From an uncultured Ellagibacter sp. (lineage in GTDB: Bacteria > Actinomycetota > Coriobacteriia > Coriobacteriales > Eggerthellaceae), in NCBI RefSeq assembly GCF_934636505.1, contig NZ_CAKUAL010000008.1, forward strand, positions 1 through 48,723: 48,723 bases of DNA. Direction: 5' to 3'. The notes under the pieces are model-generated. The model was not told the origin of the DNA and made no database searches. It worked only from the letters and a program-made list of their open reading frames with translations. The position numbers and the translations under genes were made by a program. Below, piece after piece: positions 9,512 to 17,074 of this stretch (the first letter of the stretch is position 1; each line of letters begins with the position of its first letter).

Positions 9512-9620
9512 AAGTTGATTGCGGTTCCTTCACAAAGCGAGTTCCGCACGAGCCAAACAGCCCAGTGGGCTGTTTGCGCGAGCAGGACTGCCGAGCGACT
9601 GAAGGAGCCGCAATCAACTT
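9512..9620. repeat. MITE-like 109-bp inverted-repeat element in the aroB-aroQ gap
   Basis: Nineteen-base ends at 9512-9530 and 9602-9620 are inverted copies with one mismatch. Inside is a perfect 21-base palindrome with 10-bp arms at 9555-9575 (aaacagccca / tgggctgttt). A further 18-base perfect inverted copy of 9530-9547 lies outside at 9433-9450, and 9405-9413 is inverse to 9593-9601, so a second, nested or partly deleted copy seems to lie at about 9405-9450. No transposase and no clear target duplication seen. Confidence 0.6.
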
Positions 9621-9692
9621 GCAGCGTGAGGGACGGGATTGAAGACGTGGAGTTGTCTTTCACTTCGGGATAAGGACAAAAGGAAGCAGAGC

Positions 9693-10190
9693 ATGAAGAT
9701 TCTTCTGGTGAATGGGCCGAACTTGGATATGCTGGGTGTTCGCGAGCCTGCGGTATATGGCAGCAATACGCTTGCTGATCTCGAAAAACTTGTGGTCGAT
9801 TACGGTGCTTCCAAGGGTGTTTCCGTAGAATGCTATCAATCGAACCACGAGGGCTGCCTCATCGACAAGATCCACGAGGCGCATACGACCTGCGACGGTA
9901 TCGTCTACAATCCTGGCGCGCACACGCACTATTCCTACGCGCTGCGCGACGCGGTGGGCGGCATCGACACGCCGTGCGTCGAGGTGCATATCTCCAACGT
10001 CGATGCACGCGAGGCGTTTCGCCGTATCTCGGTCATCGCGCCGGCGTGCGTGGCTCAGGTGAAGGGTCGCGGATTCAAGGGCTATTGCGACGCCATCGAC
10101 ATCCTGCTCGAGGGTCCTCGCGAACGGCTTGGGGAAGGGTTCGAAGAGCGTTACCCTGCGGGCGAGGTTATCGCTGCGCCGTTAAAATAA
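9693..10190 (+). CDS. aroQ: 3-Dehydroquinate dehydratase, type II
   Basis: 165 residues from ATG 9693, with AGGAAG 9 nt upstream. It dehydrates 3-dehydroquinate; the type II enzyme is a dodecamer of ~150-residue subunits. Seen: NGPNLDMLGVREPAVYG with catalytic Tyr22 and the flexible loop Arg, QSNHEG, the NPGAHTHYS substrate loop, catalytic His99 (EVHISNV) and the Arg110 region. The tail after ILLEG is about 20 residues longer than usual. It lies apart from aroCKB behind the repeat-filled gap and is followed by a hairpin, so it is probably its own or a weakly linked transcript. Confidence 0.96.
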   Translation: MKILLVNGPNLDMLGVREPAVYGSNTLADLEKLVVDYGASKGVSVECYQSNHEGCLIDKIHEAHTTCDGIVYNPGAHTHYSYALRDAVGGIDTPCVEVHISNVDAREAFRRISVIAPACVAQVKGRGFKGYCDAIDILLEGPRERLGEGFEERYPAGEVIAAPLK

Positions 10191-10202
10191 GGAACGAACG
10201 AT

Positions 10203-10229
10203 AAAGGGCGCCTTCGCGGGCGTCCCTTT
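10203..10229 (+). terminator. Hairpin after aroQ, possible terminator
   Basis: aaagggcgcc pairs with ggcgtcccttt (one bulged T) around a ttcgcg loop. The tail is not U-rich, so it may attenuate rather than stop transcription into the aminopeptidase gene. Confidence 0.45.
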
Positions 10230-10248
10230 CCATTGGAGGCTTCGCACT

Positions 10249-11382
10249 ATGGAAAACATAAGCTTGAACAGGATAAACAAGCTTCGTGAGGCATGTGCTG
10301 ACGCGGAGATCGACGCGTTTTTCGTACGCGAGACGTCGAACGTCCATTGGCTTTCGGCCTTCGACGGCGTGTTCGACGAGGAAGACGCGCATGCGATGCT
10401 CGTCACGCCCGACGGTGCGACGCTGCACACTGACTCGCGCTATTCCGAAGCTTGCAAGAAAGCGGCGGGCATTCATGGCGGTGTGGTGGAGGTGAACGAC
10501 GAGCGTGTTTCGCATGCGAAGTTCGCAATGGCTGCGCTCGGCGGTACGTGCGAACTTGCGGGAGGCAAATCGTACTCGCTCGGCGTCGAGGACTCGATTG
10601 CGCTTTCGGGCTTCCGTTCGCTTGAGCGCGCTTTTGCCGAATCGCTTCCCGATGTGCAGTTGCACGAGACGTCGAACTTCATCGTGGGCCTTCGCGGCGT
10701 GAAGGATGCGGACGAGATTGCTCGCATGAAGGCGGCGCAAGCCATCACTGACGCGGCGTTTTCCCATATCATCACCTTTATGAAGCCTGACATGACCGAA
10801 CGCGAGGTGCAGATCGAGCTAGAAGAATTCATGGTTCGCCATGGAGCCGAGGGTTTGGCGTTCCCCTCGATCGTTGCGTGCGGTGCGAACGGTGCAAGTC
10901 CCCATTCTGTTCCAGGCGCTACGAAGCTCGAAGCGGGGCAGTGCGTCGTTATGGACTTCGGCGCGCGGGCGCAAGGGTATTGCTCAGACATGACGCGCAC
11001 GGTGTTCCTTGGCGAGCCGTCAGAGCGACTTCGCGCGGGGTACGCTGCCATTCGCGATGCGAACGAGCAGGTGGAGGCCGTGCTTCGTCCGGGAATGACG
11101 GGCAAAGAAGCGCACGAGCTGGCCGAGCACGTGCTTGCCGAGCATGACTTCGCGGGCAAGATGGGCCACAGCTTGGGGCATGGCGTCGGAATCGACATCC
11201 ACGAGGAGCCGTTGCTTTCGCCTCGCAACGGCGCGCCGCTCGCGCCCGGCAACGTCGTTACGGTGGAACCCGGCGTCTACCTGGCAGGCGACTTCGGCAT
11301 GCGCCTGGAAGATTTCGGCGTGATCACCGAAAACGGCTACGAGGTGTTCACCCAATCAACGCACGAGATGATCGTGCTGTAG
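10249..11382 (+). CDS. M24 family Xaa-Pro aminopeptidase
   Basis: 377 residues; removes N-terminal residues preceding proline, cytoplasmic, two-metal enzyme. An N-terminal creatinase-like domain (1-150) is followed by the pita-bread catalytic domain. All five metal ligands are visible: Asp236 and Asp247 (VMDFGARAQGYCSDMTR), His311 (GHSLGHGVGIDIHEEP), Glu340 (VTVEPGVY) and Glu354 (RLEDFG). Short PepQ/YpdF-type length. GGAGG precedes the ATG by 9 nt. In many Gram-positive bacteria this gene directly precedes efp in the same direction; here efp is inverted, facing it across a shared terminator. Confidence 0.94.
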   Translation: MENISLNRINKLREACADAEIDAFFVRETSNVHWLSAFDGVFDEEDAHAMLVTPDGATLHTDSRYSEACKKAAGIHGGVVEVNDERVSHAKFAMAALGGTCELAGGKSYSLGVEDSIALSGFRSLERAFAESLPDVQLHETSNFIVGLRGVKDADEIARMKAAQAITDAAFSHIITFMKPDMTEREVQIELEEFMVRHGAEGLAFPSIVACGANGASPHSVPGATKLEAGQCVVMDFGARAQGYCSDMTRTVFLGEPSERLRAGYAAIRDANEQVEAVLRPGMTGKEAHELAEHVLAEHDFAGKMGHSLGHGVGIDIHEEPLLSPRNGAPLAPGNVVTVEPGVYLAGDFGMRLEDFGVITENGYEVFTQSTHEMIVL

Positions 11383-11440
11383 GGCTGGTTCTGCCGCGCG
11401 TCTTTGGCACACGCGCCGTTACCGCAGCCGCCACGTAGCA

Positions 11441-11476
11441 AGAAAGCCCGGCAGCGTTCAAACTGCCAGGCTTTCT
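11441..11476. terminator. Bidirectional terminator between the aminopeptidase gene and efp
   Basis: Fourteen-base arms agaaagcccggcag (11441-11454) and ctgccaggctttct (11463-11476), one mismatch, 8-nt loop, between two convergent genes. A-rich before and after on the plus strand. Confidence 0.8.
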
Positions 11477-11501
11477 GGAAAATGCGTTCGCTTGCTTTAA
11501 G

Positions 11502-12062
11502 CTACATGCGCTTGATGAAGCGGCCGTCGCGGGTGTCCACCTGCAGGACATCGCCGATGTTCACGAACATCGGGACCTGAATGGTGGCGCCGGTCTCGAG
11601 CGTTGCGGGCTTGGTGGAACCCTGCACCGTGTCGCCCTTGAAGCCCGGCTCGGTCTCGGTCACTTCGAGCTCGACGAACATCTGCGGCTCGATGGAGATG
11701 AGCTCCTCGCCAGCGTACAGCAGACTGACCTCGTCGTTTTCCTTGAGCCATTTGGCCTGATCGCCCACGGTCTCCGTGGAGATGGGCATCTGCTCGAAGG
11801 TGACGGGGTCCATGAAGTTGAAGTCAGCGCCGTCGTTGTAGAGGTACTGCATCTTCTTGGTCTCCAGGCGCACGGAGTCGAACTTCGTGCCGGAGTTGAA
11901 GGTGTAGTCGACCACGCGGCCGGTCTTGATGTCGCGAAGCTTGGTGCGCACGAACGCGCCGCCCTTGCCCGGCTTCACGTGCTGGAATTCAGCGATCGTC
12001 CAAAGCTTGTTGTTGTACTCGATGCACATGCCGTTCTTGAAATCGGCGGTAGAGATTGCCAT
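11502..12062 (-). CDS. efp: Translation elongation factor P
   Basis: 186 residues, the standard length. EF-P enters the ribosomal E site and relieves stalling at proline runs. The three OB/KOW-like domains are all present; the loop that reaches the peptidyl-transferase centre is KPGKGGAF with Lys33 at its tip, a site that is modified in many bacteria. I see no modification enzyme (epmA, ymfI or earP) in the window. GGGAGGAA lies 8-15 nt ahead of the ATG on the minus strand. Confidence 0.97.
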   Translation of the reverse strand: MAISTADFKNGMCIEYNNKLWTIAEFQHVKPGKGGAFVRTKLRDIKTGRVVDYTFNSGTKFDSVRLETKKMQYLYNDGADFNFMDPVTFEQMPISTETVGDQAKWLKENDEVSLLYAGEELISIEPQMFVELEVTETEPGFKGDTVQGSTKPATLETGATIQVPMFVNIGDVLQVDTRDGRFIKRM

Positions 12063-12139
12063 CTTTGCCAGTTCCTCCCACTATACTTTGCACACACGGC
12101 CGCAGAGCGCGAACCGCGCGCGTTGGCTCTAACCGCCCC

Positions 12140-12145
12140 ATTATA
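12140..12145 (-). promoter_or_regulatory. Candidate -10 element for efp
   Basis: Perfect TATAAT on the minus strand about 78 nt ahead of the efp start. No good -35 at 16-18 nt. A second TATAGT at 12080-12085 is too close to the ribosome-binding site to serve. Confidence 0.45.
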
Positions 12146-12257
12146 CTCGCGCGCCACTGTGCTCCTGCGAAAATCAGCTCACCTGCAGAAAAATCAAACA
12201 GTGCTACGCGAAGCCTGAGCAAATGGGCGATTTCCAAATTGGGCTGAATGCGCGCAT

Positions 12258-12650
12258 CTACTTCATAGGTTCCTGTGAGTCTCTCACGATGTCGTCGTAG
12301 CCTTTGAGCGCGGCGAAAGGCATGAACTGCCTGCCTCGATCGTCGCCGGGGACGGCGGTGTGGATGCCCTCCTCGGCGACCCTCCGTGCGATGTCGTCAA
12401 GCACGCGTTTGCGATAGGCGTGCTCATCGGCTGATATGCCGGCCCAGATGTCGGGTGAGGGAATTCCCGCTGCTCGCCTTGCCGCTTGGAGTGCCGTCCG
12501 TGCCGCTGCCTGGCCAGCCGCCTGGCTTGTTGCTCGCATCACCGACCCGCGCGTCGCCCGGCCCGACGTCCTGTTCTCGTCCTGACTTGTCGGCCCGCTT
12601 GCCGCCCGGCTCTCTGCCCGACGCTCGCCGCCCGATATTGTCCCCATCAT
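12258..12650 (-). CDS. Small protein coupled to Y-family polymerase (MPFAALKGY motif)
   Basis: 130 residues, start ATG overlapping the polymerase stop (ATGA, 12650-12647). The first 75 residues are low-complexity, Arg/Ala/Ser-rich. The C-terminal half has a helix-rich segment ending in GRQFMPFAALKGYDDIVRD. That RxxxFMPFAALKG(Y/F) motif is familiar from small YolD-like proteins encoded next to Y-family polymerases in Firmicutes and Coriobacteriia. YolD is thought to assist its partner polymerase, but its biochemistry is not settled. Coupling to the polymerase gene supports a shared SOS role. The Arg/Ala-rich N terminus may mean the true start lies downstream. Confidence 0.65.
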   Translation of the reverse strand: MMGTISGGERRAESRAASGPTSQDENRTSGRATRGSVMRATSQAAGQAAARTALQAARRAAGIPSPDIWAGISADEHAYRKRVLDDIARRVAEEGIHTAVPGDDRGRQFMPFAALKGYDDIVRDSQEPMK

Positions 12651-13957
12651 GCGCGATGGCCTCCGATCTGCAGGTTCCTCTCCCGTGCATTTGCCTCGGG
12701 AAGTAAACTCGTGCCCGCGAGCACAGCGTTCTTTCCAAACCGCTCCCGTACAGCCACCATCGTCTGGGCGAGAGCGGCCTCCTTGGCTTCTTTTCCCTGT
12801 TCACCAAAGAGGGATGGCTGCACGCTGCCTTTCTCGACGAGCTCGCCGAGCGAGATGTTCACGCGCCTTATGGCGAGCGAGGGGCTGACGTGCTCCTCGT
12901 AGAGCGCGAGCAGTGCGCTTGTCACCTGGGACACGGAGTCGGTCGGCTGCGGAAGCTTCGCGCTGCCGCCCGCACCCATGAAAGGCGCCCGGCCGCCGCC
13001 CCACGCGTGATGGCTGAAGTTCGACGCCGAGTAGCCGACGTAGAGGCCGACGCCCGTTGCGGCGAGCCCCTTCTCGGTGAGCTCCAGACACGACGCGAGC
13101 GCCATCTCGCGGATGAGCGTTTGCGCTTCGCCGAAGCGGTAGTCGCGCATGAGCACCTGCCCGTTCGAGATGGAATGTCCGTGTCGTTTGTAATTCCTGG
13201 CCTGGGAAATCGTGCAAGGCTCCTGCCCCCATGCGTGATCGAGCAGGAACAGCCCGTTCTTGCCGAACTCCTTCACAATCGACTTTTGCGGCAGGGTGCA
13301 TATGCCCGCGAGGTCGAAAACGCCGCGCCGCTCGAGTCGTCGCGCGATGCCGGGGCCGATCCCCCAGATGTCGGTGATGGGGCGGTGGAACCAAATCTCG
13401 CGCTTCCACGAGTCATCGTCGAGCACGCCGATGCCGTCGGGCGCATGCTTGGCGCATACGTCGAGCGCCACCTTCGCCATGAGAAGGTTCGGGCCGATAC
13501 CCGCCGTGGCCGCGACGCCGGCGTACTCGAAGGCCGCATTCATAAGCGTCTTCGCGAATGACTTTGCGCTCAGGCCGTAGAGCTTTAGGTACGGCGTGGC
13601 GTCGATAAACGATTCGTCGATCGAGTACACATGCATGTCATCAGGGGAAACGTAGCGTTGATAGGCGCCTACGATGGTGGCGGACACCTCCATGTAGCGG
13701 CTCATGCGCGGCATGGCGCAGGTGAACTCGATGCCGTCGGGGATGTCGCCGAGGCGGCAGCGGTTCTTCACGCCTTGTGCCTTCAAGGCGGGCGTGATGG
13801 CAAGACAGATGGTGTTGGCGCTGCGGGTGGGGTCGGCTACCACGAGGTTTGTGGTGAAGGGGTCAAGCCCGCGGTCGGCGCATTCGACCGATGCGTAGAA
13901 CGACTTCAAGTCGATGCACAGGTAAGTCTTGCCGCCGTCGTTCGAGCTGCCGTCCAA
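12647..13957 (-). CDS. Y-family DNA polymerase (UmuC/DinB type)
   Basis: 436 residues; error-prone translesion synthesis. Palm acidic motifs are CIDLKSFYASVE (Asp16) and YSIDESFID (Asp114, Glu115); GIGPNLLMAKVA is the fingers/helix-hairpin region and a little-finger domain follows. VQPSLFG near residue 397 matches the beta-clamp-binding consensus QxxLF. I chose TTG 13957 because AAGGAGG sits 4 nt upstream and only 10 residues precede the first motif, as in relatives. The alternative ATG at 14008 has no ribosome site and lies inside the LexA box. Ends by ATGA overlap with the small partner gene. Expected to be DNA-damage induced. Confidence 0.93.
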   Translation of the reverse strand: MDGSSNDGGKTYLCIDLKSFYASVECADRGLDPFTTNLVVADPTRSANTICLAITPALKAQGVKNRCRLGDIPDGIEFTCAMPRMSRYMEVSATIVGAYQRYVSPDDMHVYSIDESFIDATPYLKLYGLSAKSFAKTLMNAAFEYAGVAATAGIGPNLLMAKVALDVCAKHAPDGIGVLDDDSWKREIWFHRPITDIWGIGPGIARRLERRGVFDLAGICTLPQKSIVKEFGKNGLFLLDHAWGQEPCTISQARNYKRHGHSISNGQVLMRDYRFGEAQTLIREMALASCLELTEKGLAATGVGLYVGYSASNFSHHAWGGGRAPFMGAGGSAKLPQPTDSVSQVTSALLALYEEHVSPSLAIRRVNISLGELVEKGSVQPSLFGEQGKEAKEAALAQTMVAVRERFGKNAVLAGTSLLPEANARERNLQIGGHRA

Positions 13958-13999
13958 GGCGCCTCCTTCAATCTCCACAGTCTGTTCGCTGTTAAATTT

Positions 14000-14013
14000 C
14001 GAACCCATGTTCG
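14000..14013. promoter_or_regulatory. LexA (SOS) box between divergent damage-response genes
   Basis: CGAACCCATGTTCG (plus strand) is an exact match to the Gram-positive LexA consensus CGAACN4GTTCG. It lies 43 nt ahead of the polymerase TTG start and 28 nt ahead of the divergent GTG start at 14042, so one site could repress both genes. Confidence 0.85.
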
Positions 14014-14041
14014 ATAATAACAGACTATTCAAGAGGATTGG

Positions 14042-14344
14042 GTGAAAGATGGGGAAGGGCGGCGAAGACGTGCGCACAAGCGCTATGTCGATGTGTTCAT
14101 GCGTCTTACCGACGAGGGGCGATTTGATCCGCTTATCGTCATGTGGCCTGATGGACGGGCGTTTCCGATTTCAGAAGTGCTCGACCGGGGGAGCTTCGGC
14201 CCTGCGTATCGCGGCGTGTCGACCGCGCGTTATCGGGTGCGCGTCGGGAGCCACGTGACCAATCTTTTCCTCGAGCGGCACGTGTTCGAGGAAAAGATTG
14301 GTAAGCCGCCCGTCGTGCGATGGTGGGTAGAGGCGTACGGGTAA
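14042..14344 (+). CDS. Hypothetical protein divergent from SOS polymerase
   Basis: 100 residues, GTG start with AAGAGG 7 nt upstream. I do not know a function. The sequence (RYVDVFMRLTDEG, then MWPDGRAFPISEVLDR, then a beta-rich YRVRVG and terminal RWWVEAYG) resembles small proteins that often accompany Y-family polymerases in Firmicutes and Coriobacteriia, which keep the order V-D-V, PDG, VLD and RWFVE. The stretch between NLFLE and RWWVE is encoded by a 45-bp perfect-arm inverted repeat and looks like an insertion relative to those relatives (inference). The LexA box 28 nt upstream suggests SOS control. Confidence 0.7.
   Translation: MKDGEGRRRRAHKRYVDVFMRLTDEGRFDPLIVMWPDGRAFPISEVLDRGSFGPAYRGVSTARYRVRVGSHVTNLFLERHVFEEKIGKPPVVRWWVEAYG
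14258..14302. repeat. Perfect 17-bp-arm inverted repeat inside a coding region
   Basis: accaatcttttcctcga (14258-14274) and its exact reverse complement (14286-14302) flank an 11-nt loop. The hexamer cacgtg occurs at 14252-14257 and again in the loop at 14279-14284. The repeat lies near the 3' end of the small SOS-linked gene and stays in frame. Confidence 0.9.
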
Positions 14345-14412
14345 GGCCGCGAGCCCGCGGGAGGTTGCGGGGCCGTGTGTCGCGAGCCCGTGGGAGGTGC
14401 GGAGGCCGCGCG

Positions 14413-15027
14413 CTACCCCGCCCAGGCGCGGATGCGGTAGCGCACGCCGAGCTTCTCGCAGATGGCGCGGCACTTCTTCTCGTCCTCGTGCGAGATGGTG
14501 GTCTCGACGGTGGTCATGACCACGTTGGGCACGTAGCGCTTGACCTCGCGCGCGAAATCTATCACGGCGTCGAACGACTTCTCGCCGAACGAGCTGCGCA
14601 CGATTTCCTGGTACGTTTTCGCGTCGGGAGCGTTCAGACTGATAGACACCGTATCGATGATTCCCTCGAACTCCGGCGCGATGTCTCGTCCGCAGATGAG
14701 CGACCCCAAGCCGTTGGTGTTCACGCGCGTGGGCAGGCCAAACGCTTCCTTCACGTAACGCGCGACGCGCATAAGCGTGTCCCATGCCTCGGTTGGCTCG
14801 CCGAAGCCGCAGAACACGACTTCGGAGAACTGGCTCATGTCGAATGCATCGAACGCGGCGACTGCCTCCTCGTATGTCGGCTCATGCGAAAGCCAGAGGC
14901 TATCCGCCTCACCGACGCTGTCGGAAAGCCCGCGCACGCAGAAGGTGCACGCGCATGAGCAGCGGTTGGTCAGGTTCACGTACAGCCCATGGTGCACGCG
15001 GTAGAGGATCGTCATGTCCTTGTTCAC
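14413..15027 (-). CDS. Radical SAM protein, TatD-associated (TIGR04038-like)
   Basis: 204 residues, GTG start with AAAGAAG upstream; an ATG at 15015 is the alternative. The Fe-S cluster motif CX3CX2C is Cys23, Cys27, Cys30 (RCSCACTFC). The SAM-binding GFGEPTE follows, then VNTNGLG and SISLNAPDA, all typical of the short radical SAM family linked to TatD. Substrate and product are unknown for this family. Its usual partner, a TatD DNase gene, is not in the window. A TAGAGT hexamer at 15066-15071 (minus strand) may be its -10. Two imperfect tandem repeats (gcgagcccg(c/t)gggaggt) lie just past the stop at about 14347-14400. Confidence 0.85.
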   Translation of the reverse strand: MNKDMTILYRVHHGLYVNLTNRCSCACTFCVRGLSDSVGEADSLWLSHEPTYEEAVAAFDAFDMSQFSEVVFCGFGEPTEAWDTLMRVARYVKEAFGLPTRVNTNGLGSLICGRDIAPEFEGIIDTVSISLNAPDAKTYQEIVRSSFGEKSFDAVIDFAREVKRYVPNVVMTTVETTISHEDEKKCRAICEKLGVRYRIRAWAG

Positions 15028-15340
15028 GGTGGTGCTTCTTTCGGACGCTCTTGTTGTTCCCGCCTACTCTAGCGCAATCACCACTTGGGAGTAGGGGAAA
15101 GTCGCGAGAGGCCTGCTTCCGCGCGGTGAGGAAGGCTGTCGACAGCCAAATCATCGAGTCTTGTCCGAAAGGGAAGGAGAGGTTTGTCGGCGTGGCGGCG
15201 GGCACATTATCGGCGCACCGACTAACTCCATATTTGTGCGCAAATTTGCAATCGACCGCGAGGCGCGTTCCCCGTTGCGGGGAATGGCGACAATCATTGT
15301 GAAGTTGAGCTGGACGGCTGGCAACAAGATTGATGAATAA
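15028..15340. other. Intergenic region, no gene seen
   Basis: Holds the probable promoter end of the radical SAM gene, a perfect 14-bp palindrome ggctgtcgacagcc (15134-15147) and the palindrome gcaaatttgc (15240-15249). I found no coding frame with credible composition. Confidence 0.5.
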
Positions 15341-15374
15341 AAAACGCCGGCAACTGTTGGGTTGCCGGCGTTTT
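15341..15374 (-). terminator. Rho-independent terminator of the symporter gene
   Basis: Perfect 14-bp arms aaaacgccggcaac / gttgccggcgtttt with a 6-nt loop, followed on the minus strand by a T run (gttttttatt). It lies about 85 nt past the transporter stop. Confidence 0.9.
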
Positions 15375-15457
15375 CTCGTTACTTGGTGTCACTGCCCGCA
15401 TCGTCTCAATACGAGGCGGGCGGGTTGGGGCTAGTGCCCCCTGTGCGGTAGGCTCCC

Positions 15458-16450
15458 TTACGCCTTTGCGCCAGAAGCGGCCTTCTTCGGGGAGGGCGCT
15501 TCTTCCTTGGCATCGCCCGCGGTGCGAGCGAGGATGTTCGCGTAAATCGCGCCGGAGATGTTGTGCCACACGCTGAACACGGCGCCAGGTACGGCGGCAA
15601 GCGGCATGGTGGCGAAGTGCATGGTCGCGAGCGAAGTTGCAAGACCGGAATTCTGCATGCCAACCTCGATGGACAAGGTGCGCATCTGCGCCTTTGACAG
15701 GCCGAGGACGCGGCCAACCCCATAGCCGAGCGCGTAACCGCACACGTTGTGTAGCATGACGACCACGATGATCAGCCAGCCGACCGTCATGAGCTTCGCG
15801 GCATTAGCGGACACGACTGCCATGATGATGAGGGAAATCGCGATAACGGACACGAGCGGGAGCACCTTCGAGCAGGCTTGCGCGACCTTGGAGGCCACGG
15901 CGTTGATAACGAAGCCCAAGGCGATCGGCACGAGCACGACCTGGACGATGGACATGAGCATGCTCACGTAGGACACATCGACCGCCTGGCCGGCGAGCAG
16001 CAGTACGAGCGCCGGGGTGACGACAGGCGCCATGATGGTCGTGCACGCGGTCATGCCGACGGAAAGCGCGACGTCGCCCTTGGACAGGTACGTCATGACG
16101 TTGGAGGACGTACCGCCCGGGCAGCAGCCGACGAGCATGACGCCCACGGCGAGCTCGGTGGGCAGCTGAAAGACCAGACAGAGCACCCACGCGATGAGCG
16201 GCATGATGATGAATTGCGACAGGATACCGGTGATCACAGCCTTCGGCTTGGTGAACACCACTTTAAAGTCGGAGAGCTTGAGCGTCATGCCCATGCCGAA
16301 CATAACGATGCCGAGGAGAGGGTTCACCCAGCTTGTAGGTAGGATCGCATGAACCGGTTCGGGGACAGCCATCGCGATAATGGCGACCAGCAGTGCAATG
16401 ATGGCCATCCATTTGCCGGCGAAGTCGCTGATTTTCTCAAGTACTTTCAT
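15458..16450 (-). CDS. Bile acid:sodium symporter (BASS/SBF) family transporter
   Basis: 330 residues from ATG 16450, chosen because AGGAAAGG lies 7 nt upstream; an upstream in-frame start would add 12 residues. Nine to ten membrane helices. Family marks: NPLLGIVMFGMGMTL in the first core helices, the crossing-helix motif GCCPGGTSSNV, TIMAPVVTPALV, and the second crossover EVGMQNSGLA. BASS proteins carry bile acids, pantothenate/ketopantoate or 2-keto acids; the sequence alone does not choose. A bile-acid role is tempting in a gut bacterium but unproven. The C-terminal tail is Lys/Ala-rich. Confidence 0.9.
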   Translation of the reverse strand: MKVLEKISDFAGKWMAIIALLVAIIAMAVPEPVHAILPTSWVNPLLGIVMFGMGMTLKLSDFKVVFTKPKAVITGILSQFIIMPLIAWVLCLVFQLPTELAVGVMLVGCCPGGTSSNVMTYLSKGDVALSVGMTACTTIMAPVVTPALVLLLAGQAVDVSYVSMLMSIVQVVLVPIALGFVINAVASKVAQACSKVLPLVSVIAISLIIMAVVSANAAKLMTVGWLIIVVVMLHNVCGYALGYGVGRVLGLSKAQMRTLSIEVGMQNSGLATSLATMHFATMPLAAVPGAVFSVWHNISGAIYANILARTAGDAKEEAPSPKKAASGAKA

Positions 16451-16477
16451 TTCCAAACCTTTCCTGCGAAAACAAAC

Positions 16478-16504
16478 GAGCCGCACCCGGTTGGGATGCG
16501 GCTC
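16478..16504 (-). terminator. Terminator-like hairpin in the symporter leader / after sufU
   Basis: On the minus strand gagccgca (with an inner ccc/ggg extension) pairs with tgcggctc and is followed by gtttgtttt. It lies 28 nt ahead of the symporter ATG and 150 nt past the suf operon. It may end suf transcription; if a promoter lies in the AT-rich 16527-16590 stretch it would be an attenuator for the symporter. A small dyad gtaacggtttgttac is at 16527-16541. Confidence 0.6.
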
Positions 16505-16654
16505 GAAACTAGGACAAGGCGGTAGTGTAACGGTTTGTTACCGATTTGTTAACTAGGAATTTGAAAAAATACCCTATTTATTCAATCGGATTTCGCGAAA
16601 AGCCCCGCTAGCAGCTTGGGAGCTTCCAACGGGCTGTGACAGAGATGCCGTTCG

Positions 16655-17074
16655 CTACTCCCCGATCATCTCGGAAAGGGTGCGCCAACCTAGTTCGGCG
16701 CACTTCACGCGGGCGGGCATGCGGGAGATGCTCTCGAGCTCGGCCGCCTCGTCGAGGTCCTCGCGCTCGTCCTCGGTGAGCTCTTCGCCCTTCACCATCT
16801 TCAGGAACAGCCCGCACAGACGGCGCGCCTCCTCGACGGTCTCGCCCGTCACGAGATCGGCCATCATGTCGGCGGAAGCCTGCGACACGGCGCATCCATG
16901 GCCCGTGAACGCGGCCTCCTCGATCACGCCGTTTTCCACGCGCAGCTTCAAGACCAGCTCATCGCCGCAGCTGGGGTTCACGCCCTCGTGCTCGTCGGTG
17001 GCGTTTTCCAGGTCGTATTTGTAATCCGGGTGCGCATTGTGCTCCATGAGCGCCGCGGTGTAGATGTTACCCAT
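16655..17074 (-). CDS. sufU: SufU Fe-S cluster assembly / sulfur-acceptor protein
   Basis: 139 residues; zinc-bound U-type protein that takes sulfur from SufS. Cys36 with Asp38 (NPSCGDE), Cys61 (GHGCAVSQASADMM) and Cys125 (RVKCAELGW) form the conserved site. The GHGC and 20-residue insert between the second and third Cys, relative to IscU, fit SufU of Gram-positive bacteria. The ATG overlaps the end of sufS by 8 nt. Last gene of the minus-strand suf operon. Confidence 0.95.
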   Translation of the reverse strand: MGNIYTAALMEHNAHPDYKYDLENATDEHEGVNPSCGDELVLKLRVENGVIEEAAFTGHGCAVSQASADMMADLVTGETVEEARRLCGLFLKMVKGEELTEDEREDLDEAAELESISRMPARVKCAELGWRTLSEMIGE

